From Chloroflexi bacterium UBA6622 (GTDB taxonomy: Bacteria; Chloroflexota; UBA11872): a stretch of 15,556 nt of DNA. The position numbers were made by a program, and so were the translations under genes. Under the pieces are notes generated by a model. It saw nothing but the letters and a program-made list of their open reading frames with translations, was not told the origin of the DNA and made no database searches. Of the stretch, positions 7,870-14,292 are shown in pieces. The stretch's first letter is position 1; the number at the start of each line of letters is the position of its first letter. The stretch is from the NCBI GenBank assembly GCA_002433065.1, contig DJHK01000018.1, forward strand, positions 1 through 15,556, written 5' to 3'.

Positions 7870-8532
7870 GTGTCGCCGACTGTCCAACCTCCTAGTTCTG
7901 TAATGACATTAGCACGGCGCGCCAAACCTTGGGTGTTTGTGGCGTGTCTGTTGCCGCTTGTTCTCCTCATGTGGGACGGATTCGGTGGGGCGCTTTCGGC
8001 CAACCCTATTGAGGACATCACCCATCGGACAGGCGATTGGGCGTTAAGGCTGCTGTTGCTGGCGCTCGCGGTGACTCCCCTTCGCCGGTTGACGGGAGTG
8101 GCTGCACTCGGGTCATTCCGGCGCATGCTGGGCCTCTTTGCGTTTTTTTATACCCTGCTTCACTTCAGTACCTACTTGGTCCTTGATTTTTTCTTCGCCT
8201 TTGATCTGATTTGGGATGACATCGTTGAGCGGCGTTATGTCACTGCTGGGGTCGCGGGGTTTCTTATGCTTGTTCCGCTGGCTTTGACTTCTACGACTAA
8301 GATGATCAGAAGATTGGGCGGAGCACGGTGGCGACGGTTGCATCGGTTGGCGTATGTAGCAGCGATAGCTGCAGTAGTTCACTATCTGTGGCTGGTCAAG
8401 ATTGATATTGGGCCACCATTGCTCTATGCCGGTTGTTTGGCTGTCTTGCTTGGGTTTCGCCTTTGGTACCGGTTAGTGCCACAGGGGTTGCCAAGGACAG
8501 TCACGTCCGAGAATACCGGACCGTCTACTTGA
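7870..8532 (+). CDS. msrQ: Haem-binding membrane subunit MsrQ (YedZ)
   Basis: Inner-membrane b-type cytochrome of the ferric-reductase-like family that passes electrons to MsrP in the periplasm. Six hydrophobic segments are visible: PWVFVACLLPLVLLMW, WALRLLLLALAVTP, MLGLFAFFYTLLHFSTYLVL, TAGVAGFLMLVPLALTS, LAYVAAIAAVVHYLWLV and PLLYAGCLAVLLGFRLWY. Candidate haem ligands are the His of TLLHFSTYL, of RRLHRLAY and of AAVVHYLWL. The DWALRLLLLALAVTPLRRLTG and RRMLGLFAFFYTLLHF blocks are diagnostic. GTG 7870 is preferred because GGAGGAG (7857-7863) lies six bases before it; the frame extends back to a TTG at 7855 and an ATG lies at 7903. Encoded 59 bases after msrP, the standard order of the pair. 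Stop TGA at 8530-8532. Confidence 0.93.
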   Translation: MSPTVQPPSSVMTLARRAKPWVFVACLLPLVLLMWDGFGGALSANPIEDITHRTGDWALRLLLLALAVTPLRRLTGVAALGSFRRMLGLFAFFYTLLHFSTYLVLDFFFAFDLIWDDIVERRYVTAGVAGFLMLVPLALTSTTKMIRRLGGARWRRLHRLAYVAAIAAVVHYLWLVKIDIGPPLLYAGCLAVLLGFRLWYRLVPQGLPRTVTSENTGPST

Positions 8533-8633
8533 GGGGACTGTTGTCCGGGTTGATGTGTGGATTGGTGGGGTTGGTGGTTTTTGCGGAATGGCCGCGACTC
8601 AGTTTTCTGGAAACTCTAGCGCATGGTTATTGA
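8529..8633 (+). CDS. Possible small ORF linking msrQ to the radical SAM gene
   Basis: A 34-codon frame starts with a TTG that overlaps the msrQ stop by 3 bases (TTGA) and ends in TGA at 8631-8633, 11 bases inside the next gene, so it exactly bridges the gap. The predicted peptide begins with a hydrophobic run (LLSGLMCGLVGLVVFAEW) and ends FLETLAHGY. An internal ATG at 8553 would give 26 residues. Such overlaps are typical of translational coupling, but there is no strong ribosome binding site, no homology I recognise, and a 34-codon open frame can occur by chance. If real, it could be a single-pass membrane peptide or a precursor for the adjacent PqqD/radical SAM enzyme; both ideas are speculative. 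Confidence 0.2.
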   Translation: MRGLLSGLMCGLVGLVVFAEWPRLSFLETLAHGY

Positions 8634-11166
8634 AGATAAGACGTTGCTTCGTGCTCCGGCCTACTCGGTGCGGCGTATGGGGGGGGCTGTGGTCGCTCTC
8701 GATCCGGCCAGACCTCACTGGATTGCAACTGATGAGCGTGGACTAAGGTTACTCCCGCACTTTGATGGACATACGCCGTTCGGTCAGGTCGTTCGTGACT
8801 ATGCTTCTGAGACGGGCCTTGATGTGACTCGAGCATGGCTTCATGCCGAGACCTTCGCGCATGATGGCTTGCGTCAGGGATTTTTGTCTACTGATGGTGC
8901 AGCGCCAGCTCCCTACCTAGGCCGTTCTGCATACCTCGAGCTGGAACAGCTTCGCGAATTGTGGATCCAAGTTAACGATTTCTGCAATCTTCGGTGTCGG
9001 CACTGTCTAGTGTCATCAGGTCCTGACCGTTTGCAGGGCCTGCCGACTGAACGGCTCGTTGAGGCTATTGGCCAGGCCGTAGCGCTTGGTGTAGAACGTT
9101 TGTTTTTCACCGGCGGGGAGCCGCTAGCACGCCCTGATATTTTTGAATTGATTGAGGAGGTCGTGGTTACCCGTCGACGTGAATTGGTGGTCCTGACCAA
9201 TGGGACACTTTTCACAGACAAACGGTTGCAGCGTCTAGTTTTGTTCGAGACTGCCATGTCTCACGGGTCAGGCGAAGGGGGTGGCTCCGGCTTGGACACT
9301 TCTTCAGGCGGGGGGATGCTGCGCTTTCAGGTCAGTTTGGATGGACCTAGCGAAGAAAGCAATGACCCGATTCGCGGGGATGGTAGCTTTCGCCGTATCG
9401 TCGAAGGGATCGATGCGGCCGTGGAGTCCGGGATCATCCCGACCTTGACTACAACTATCTTAAGCCACAATCTCAATCAAGTTACGGACATCGTTCGGTT
9501 TGCCAGCGAACACGGACTGAACAATGTCCATCTGCTTTGGCCACACCGGCGCGGACGTGTGCTCGAGGGCGACTGGGATGCGTTGCCAACAGCCGAGCAG
9601 ATCCTGCGTGCTGTCAGGCAAGCAAGTGAAGTGGCAGCAGGCCTGGGTATTTCGATTGATAACCTTGAGGAGTTTCGGCGTCGACTGGATGGAAGTCCTG
9701 GAGTGAAGAACGACCTGGCCGGAGCTGGGTGGAGCAGTCTCTGTCTTTCTACGGACGGCTGGATTTATCCGTCCGCCTCGATGGCCGGTGTTGTTGATCT
9801 GCGCTGCGGCGACCTGGCTGAGAATAACCTTGAGTCAATCTGGCGAACGAGTTCAGTGTGCCTCGACCTGCGTGAGGCAACCGTCGAGCGAAAGCCACTG
9901 TGTCGGGGGTGTTCTCTGAGGTTTATCTGCGGTGGTGGTGATGTCGAGCACGGCTACTGGCCGGCGGCTGAAGGAGGGCATCGGCGGCGGTCTGCTTTCT
10001 TGGGACATGATCCTTACTGCGAGCTCTACAAAGGGTTGGCTGATGATGCGTGGGCCAAATTGGTCGCCGAAGGGCAATCAAGCGTACAGACAGGCTCCGG
10101 CTATGATCGTCCGGTAGTGCTTCGGTCGATGGGGGAATATACAAAGCAAGATGAGGAAGTCGTTGTGCAGACTACCCATTCGACCTGCGTCCTGTCCGGT
10201 GAATTAGTTGATAAGTCGCATTTAGCAGTACGCGAATTTTATGGGTCAGCAGCTGAACAACCGCAGGAGGCATTGTGTTGTCCCGTGCAGCCAGACAAAG
10301 AGGACTTGAAGCATATTCCTGCCGAGGTTGTGGAGCGTTTTTATGGCTGTGGAAGTCCGGTCACTGCGGCGTCACTACAACCTGGTGAGTCAATGGTGGA
10401 CCTAGGGTCTGGAGCTGGAATCGATTGCTTTATTGCGGCTAAGCGGGTTGGGTCCGGAGGGCATGTGTATGGAATCGATATGACTGAACAGATGCTGTCG
10501 GTTGCACGGGAGTGTCAGCCGAAGGTGGCTGCTTCTCTTGGTTATGATGCTGTGGAGTTTCGGCATGGCTACCTTGAAGAGATTCCGCTCGGCGAAGCAA
10601 CTGTGGATGTGGTCACGTCGAACTGCGTGATTAACCTTGCTCCAGATAAGTCGCGTGTGTTTGGCGAGGTTTGGCGAGTCTTGAGAAATTGTGGACGATT
10701 TATTGTAGCCGACATCGTATCCGATGATGCTGTGCCACCAAAGATGCGAGCCGATGGTCAGCTCTGGGGCGAATGCATATCTGGAGCGCTAACGGAGGAG
10801 GCGTTCTTGGCTGGAGCTGAGAAGGCAGGATTTTATGGTGTGTCGGTTCTCAAGAAGTCCTTCTGGCGGGAAGTTGAGGGCTGTAAGTTCTATTCTCTCA
10901 CTGTGAGAGGTTACAAGTTTAAGAAGCAAGCGGGTTGTCGGTTCGTTGGTCATCGTGCGGTCTACCTGGGCCCCCTAAAGGCTGTGGTTGATGAGGAAGG
11001 TCATCTATTCCCGCGAGGGGAGCCAGTTGAAGTTTGCACCGATACCGCGGAAAAGTTGTCTCAGGCTCCTTACTTGGGCTCGTTTGTGATTGTGGCCGAT
11101 ACGGATCGGCCTGTGGAAATCATTCAGAACCCTGATGATTGCTGTGATCGGCCTGGTTGTTGCTAG
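8623..11166 (+). CDS. PqqD-like / radical SAM / SPASM / ArsM-like methyltransferase fusion protein
   Basis: An 847-residue multidomain enzyme. Residues 1-90 resemble PqqD (peptide-recognition fold). Residues 111-330 are a radical SAM barrel with the cluster motif CNLRCRHC (C121, C125, C128), FFTGGEPL (161-168) and VSLDGPSEESND. Residues 370-470 form a SPASM-type auxiliary-cluster region with C374, C395, C427, C430, C436 and C466. Residues 535-765 form a class I methyltransferase: VDLGSGAGIDC (592-602) binds SAM, and LCCPV (552-553), GIDC (602), SNCVINL (668) and GECISGAL (718) occupy the positions of the arsenic-binding cysteines of arsenite methyltransferase ArsM. A C-terminal module (FPRGEPVEVCTDTAEKLS) as in several ArsM-like proteins ends in DDCCDRPGCC. 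A Gly/Ser-rich insert (214-232) sits in the barrel. Start ATG 8623 has GGAAA at 8609. Arsenic as substrate is inferred from the cysteines; peptide modification remains possible because of the PqqD-like domain. Confidence 0.85.
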   Translation: MVIEDKTLLRAPAYSVRRMGGAVVALDPARPHWIATDERGLRLLPHFDGHTPFGQVVRDYASETGLDVTRAWLHAETFAHDGLRQGFLSTDGAAPAPYLGRSAYLELEQLRELWIQVNDFCNLRCRHCLVSSGPDRLQGLPTERLVEAIGQAVALGVERLFFTGGEPLARPDIFELIEEVVVTRRRELVVLTNGTLFTDKRLQRLVLFETAMSHGSGEGGGSGLDTSSGGGMLRFQVSLDGPSEESNDPIRGDGSFRRIVEGIDAAVESGIIPTLTTTILSHNLNQVTDIVRFASEHGLNNVHLLWPHRRGRVLEGDWDALPTAEQILRAVRQASEVAAGLGISIDNLEEFRRRLDGSPGVKNDLAGAGWSSLCLSTDGWIYPSASMAGVVDLRCGDLAENNLESIWRTSSVCLDLREATVERKPLCRGCSLRFICGGGDVEHGYWPAAEGGHRRRSAFLGHDPYCELYKGLADDAWAKLVAEGQSSVQTGSGYDRPVVLRSMGEYTKQDEEVVVQTTHSTCVLSGELVDKSHLAVREFYGSAAEQPQEALCCPVQPDKEDLKHIPAEVVERFYGCGSPVTAASLQPGESMVDLGSGAGIDCFIAAKRVGSGGHVYGIDMTEQMLSVARECQPKVAASLGYDAVEFRHGYLEEIPLGEATVDVVTSNCVINLAPDKSRVFGEVWRVLRNCGRFIVADIVSDDAVPPKMRADGQLWGECISGALTEEAFLAGAEKAGFYGVSVLKKSFWREVEGCKFYSLTVRGYKFKKQAGCRFVGHRAVYLGPLKAVVDEEGHLFPRGEPVEVCTDTAEKLSQAPYLGSFVIVADTDRPVEIIQNPDDCCDRPGCC

Positions 11167-11231
11167 GGCTTCTGGCGGCGTTTTCGCTAAGCCGGTTTTG
11201 CCTTGAAAATTCGGGTGGGTGCTGCAGAAAA

Positions 11232-11882
11232 GTGAAGACCGATGCCGGGACGCGTATCGAGATTTTTCCTGGTGCTTTGCATCTACCAGGTTTTCTGTCG
11301 GTTGCCCAGCAGTACGTGCTAGGGGCTCGGTGTCGCTCCATCGGTACCGGTTCGCCGGGCTGGTACGTGCCGACGGTCCGTGGGGGTGGGAAGATGAGTG
11401 TCCGGATGGTCTGTCTTGGATACCATTGGAATCCGAAGACCTACACCTACGAAACTAGAAGACAGGATTACGATGGACAGCCGGTGCAGGCATTACCAGG
11501 TGACTTGCGGGACCTCGGGGTGAGGCTGGCTGGTGCTGCGGGCATGCAGATCGCCCCAGATGTCTGTATCCTCAACTATTATGGAGTTGACGGAAAGATG
11601 GGCCTCCATCAGGACAAGGATGAGCGCCCGGAAACACTTAGAGCCGGACTACCTATAGTGTCGGTATCCATCGGTGACACTGCAAAATTTGTTTTGGGTG
11701 GGTTTAATCGCAAGGATTCTACCACCACAGTGTTGTTGAAATCAGGTGACGGCTTCGTATTTGGCGGGCTGAGCCGATTGCGGTACCACGGAGTGGCAGG
11801 TCTGCTACCAGGGACAGCACCTCGCGGGCTGGCACTCAATGGGCGTTTTAATCTCACGTTTCGCGAAGGTGCGGCTAACTAG
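11232..11882 (+). CDS. alkB: Alpha-ketoglutarate-dependent DNA dealkylation dioxygenase AlkB
   Basis: Fe(II)/2-oxoglutarate dioxygenase that repairs 1-methyladenine and 3-methylcytosine by oxidative demethylation. The iron triad is complete: His126 and Asp128 in LHQDKDE, His186 in LRYHGV; RFNLTFR holds Arg205, which binds 2-oxoglutarate, and Arg211. CLGYHWNPKTYTYE and LNYYGVDGKMGLHQDKD are typical of true AlkB rather than ABH-like relatives. Starting at GTG 11232 gives 216 residues, equal to E. coli AlkB, with catalytic residues at nearly the same numbers. The frame is open back to a TTG at 11157 that overlaps the previous gene, but those 25 extra codons are not AlkB-like. No strong ribosome binding site precedes the GTG. 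It lies 65 bases after the fusion gene and may be read through from it. Confidence 0.93.
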   Translation: MKTDAGTRIEIFPGALHLPGFLSVAQQYVLGARCRSIGTGSPGWYVPTVRGGGKMSVRMVCLGYHWNPKTYTYETRRQDYDGQPVQALPGDLRDLGVRLAGAAGMQIAPDVCILNYYGVDGKMGLHQDKDERPETLRAGLPIVSVSIGDTAKFVLGGFNRKDSTTTVLLKSGDGFVFGGLSRLRYHGVAGLLPGTAPRGLALNGRFNLTFREGAAN

Positions 11883-11939
11883 TGGTCCAGGAAGCCCGCA
11901 AGCCGGTTCTGAGGTGTTGTTTCGTGGTCGCCAACTAGG

Positions 11940-11981
11940 CGCTAGAATGCCCATTCACCCCTCTTAAATGCCATTCTAGCG
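11940..11981. repeat. 10-bp perfect inverted repeat downstream of alkB / upstream of tes
   Basis: CGCTAGAATG at 11940-11949 is mirrored exactly by CATTCTAGCG at 11972-11981, separated by 22 bases. No run of T follows either arm, so it is a poor intrinsic terminator; it could be a transcribed hairpin or a protein site. It lies 58 bases after the alkB stop and about 145 bases before the tes start. Confidence 0.6.
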
Positions 11982-12015
11982 AGAATTTGTCCAGTTTTCT
12001 GTTGATTAAGGTTAT

Positions 12016-12065
12016 CTTATAAGGCAGCCGGGACGCTTGGGCTAGTAGGCGGTATCCTTATAAGG
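12016..12065. promoter_or_regulatory. Pair of CTTATAAGG elements upstream of the tes gene
   Basis: CTTATAAGG occurs at 12016-12024 and again at 12057-12065, a spacing of 41 bases or about four helical turns. The second copy lies in the perfect 10-bp palindrome CCTTATAAGG (12056-12065); the first is TCTTATAAGG. Both are preceded by a TAT, so the shared core is slightly longer than the palindrome. Two palindromic sites on the same DNA face, ending 61 bases before the ATG, look like an operator pair or an A/T-rich promoter core. A weak promoter reading (TTGGGC 12037, 17-base spacer, TATAAG 12060) overlaps the second copy. Confidence 0.4.
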
Positions 12066-12126
12066 TATCGAAACGAACCTCAGATATTTAGGCCACCGGA
12101 TCGATTCCCCACAGCTAGGATTGATA

Positions 12127-14220
12127 ATGCATAAACCGATCAAATACGCAGAGAAAGCCGTGACCTTGGTCGCCGACGCCGGCTTCCGAGTGTTTGACCT
12201 TCTGAACAGCTTTAAACAACGTGCATCATTTACCCCGGCTTGGGCCGATAAACCGTTGCTGAAATCCTACGAGAAAGTGAAACCACCACTGGGCTGGCCT
12301 CGGGAGACCGACTCCTTGTGTCCAAGATGTGTACGCGAGGCGAGACAGGAGATTCTCGATGGCAAGCGTGATTATAAGGTCTTGCTCGACGAAAAAATCG
12401 GAGAAATCAAAGCTACGATAATTGAACGTGATGGCAAGATTTTGATGGTCAAGGACTGTCCAGTGCACGGACATTTCGAAGATGTGATGGCTATTGATAC
12501 CGAATTTTTTCAGCACCTTGAAGATTCGTTTCCGGGCAGTGACATGCGTGCCCACAATGATGAGAAATTACATAACCACGGGAGCAGCACCATCAAGTAC
12601 GGTCGAGGCTCTGTGTTAACGATAGACCTGACGAATCGTTGCAATATGATGTGCGATCCGTGTTTTATGGATGCGAACCAAGTCGGATTCGTACACGAGC
12701 TTGGTTGGGACGACATCAAGACTCTGCTAGACAACGCGATCTCAATCAAGCCTAAGCGCCAGATGTCTGTGCAGTTCTCTGGAGGTGAGCCAACCATTTC
12801 TCCCCATTTTCTTGATGCAGTTCGTTACGCGCGGAAAGTCGGCTACAACAGTGTGCAGGCGGCGACAAATGGTATCGAGTTTGCCAAGAATCCAGATTTC
12901 GCGCGAGCTGCGGCTGATGCTGGTCTTCGCTATGCCTACCTTCAGTTTGATGGCATTGGTAACGCTGCTAATTCCCACCGTTTGGTTGGCAACCTATTTG
13001 ATGTGAAATTGAAGGCTATCGAAAATCTGCACAATGCTGGTGTGGACATTGTGCCGGTGATCACGATTCTAAATGGGATCAACAACGAACAGGTTGGGCG
13101 TGTCGTGCAATTTGCACTCGACAATCCAAAGAAGATTAACTTTTTGTCGTTTCAACCTGTCTCGTTCACTGGCCGAGACGAGGAAATTACCGATGAGCGC
13201 AGGCATGCGCAACGCTACACATTGTCGCACCTGGCCCACGATGTTAAGGACCAGACTGGCATCGGTGAGCCTGTCCGGGATTGGTTCCCGATCTCTTTCA
13301 TGGGGACCTTTACCGACTCTGCCGATTATATCCACGGTCCGCAGGCAGACTGGGGTCAATTGAATTGTGGATGTCATCCGAACTGTGGAATCGGAATGGC
13401 AGTGATGATTGATAAAGAGACCAAGGAATCTGTGCCGGTGACGGCTTTCTTAAAGGCTGAGCGACTGGCAAAGGATTTGGGCCGGATTAATGACGGGGGT
13501 CGATCCAGGAGATTTTCGGTCATTGGGATGGCGCTGGCTCTGATCAGGAATTACGATCCGTTTAATGCGCCAACTCATTTCAAATTATTGGATCTGTTGA
13601 AGAAGTTCGATAAAACGTTCGGGGCTTCAGGTAAAGATTATGGCAGTGTGACTGGCGATCGGACCCAGGCTGATATAGCCAAGCGTCGCTCCGACCGTTG
13701 GAATTTCTTGTTTATTGCTGGCATGTGGTTCCAGGATCTGTTTAATTACGACTTTAGGCGTACTGAGCGTTGCATCATTCCTTATGCTACTCAAGAAGGA
13801 GAAATCTCCTTTTGTGCCTATAACACGGGTATAGGCTGGAGGAACATAATTGAGAAGATGCATATGACGGCTACTTTAACCAAGTGGTATGAAGAGCACG
13901 GCCGCCATGAGATCTTTGCAGGTGGTAAGGACGTTGATATGAAAAGCCGTTCGCACAATCTGGTTCTGGATCCAGAAGCTGTAGCTGCTGGTTTACAGAC
14001 AGATCTTGACGAGCAGGGAATTGCAAAGAATGCTCGTCAGGAGAAGATTGAGGCTCGGGATCGAATGAAGGACGAGGCTGAAAATGAGCGGATGGCGGCA
14101 TTGTATAGGCAGCATATTCTGAAGGAAGAGCAGCCAAAAGAGAGCGGAGTCATCCAGATCCAGGGCCTTGGGACTCCTGGCAAGTCAGACAAGAGGGATG
14201 AGCCAGTTGGCGTGAGTTGA
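12127..14220 (+). CDS. Tes/Mss-like radical SAM protein (lipid tail-coupling, membrane-spanning lipid synthase family)
   Basis: Large radical SAM protein of the MJ0619/Tes family. Archaeal Tes joins two lipid tails to make tetraether lipids, and bacterial relatives (Mss) are proposed to make membrane-spanning diabolic-type fatty acids. Layout, numbered from ATG 12127: an N-terminal metal site C65-x2-C68 with CPVHGHF (C111, H114); the radical SAM motif CNMMCDPC (C172, C176, C179) with FSGGEPT (218-224); an auxiliary cluster CGCHPNCGIG (C414, C416, C420); and a C-terminal ERCIIPYATQEGEISFCAYN with C549 and C563. Residues from about 608 are an added Lys/Glu/Arg-rich, probably helical tail. ATG 12127 is chosen because AGGA (12117-12120) precedes it; the in-frame TTG at 12121 is too close to that site. 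Stands alone between its own upstream region and a terminator. Assignment to Tes/Mss rather than a methyltransferase relative is by motif only. Confidence 0.85.
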   Translation: MHKPIKYAEKAVTLVADAGFRVFDLLNSFKQRASFTPAWADKPLLKSYEKVKPPLGWPRETDSLCPRCVREARQEILDGKRDYKVLLDEKIGEIKATIIERDGKILMVKDCPVHGHFEDVMAIDTEFFQHLEDSFPGSDMRAHNDEKLHNHGSSTIKYGRGSVLTIDLTNRCNMMCDPCFMDANQVGFVHELGWDDIKTLLDNAISIKPKRQMSVQFSGGEPTISPHFLDAVRYARKVGYNSVQAATNGIEFAKNPDFARAAADAGLRYAYLQFDGIGNAANSHRLVGNLFDVKLKAIENLHNAGVDIVPVITILNGINNEQVGRVVQFALDNPKKINFLSFQPVSFTGRDEEITDERRHAQRYTLSHLAHDVKDQTGIGEPVRDWFPISFMGTFTDSADYIHGPQADWGQLNCGCHPNCGIGMAVMIDKETKESVPVTAFLKAERLAKDLGRINDGGRSRRFSVIGMALALIRNYDPFNAPTHFKLLDLLKKFDKTFGASGKDYGSVTGDRTQADIAKRRSDRWNFLFIAGMWFQDLFNYDFRRTERCIIPYATQEGEISFCAYNTGIGWRNIIEKMHMTATLTKWYEEHGRHEIFAGGKDVDMKSRSHNLVLDPEAVAAGLQTDLDEQGIAKNARQEKIEARDRMKDEAENERMAALYRQHILKEEQPKESGVIQIQGLGTPGKSDKRDEPVGVS

Positions 14221-14246
14221 GTTAGTGTTTGGTCTGGAATCGGTTG

Positions 14247-14277
14247 GCCGCGCGGCTTTGAGGCCGCGCGGCTTTTT
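14247..14277 (+). terminator. Intrinsic terminator after the tes gene
   Basis: Two copies of GCCGCGCGGC (14247-14256 and 14263-14272), each itself a palindrome, form a 10-bp all-GC stem with a TTTGAG loop, followed by TTTTT at 14273-14277. It begins 26 bases after the tes stop. The T-run is on the + strand only, so it ends tes transcription and is not obviously bidirectional for the converging gene. Confidence 0.93.
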
Positions 14278-14292
14278 ATTTGGCGGTCGGTT

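Noticed and set aside
11157..11231. AlkB starting at TTG 11157, overlapping the fusion gene
   Set aside because: The first 25 codons do not resemble AlkB, and the GTG at 11232 gives the standard length and residue numbering.
12226..12555. 109-codon open frame antisense to the tes gene
   Set aside because: It lies fully inside a conserved coding region on the other strand and has no recognisable homology.
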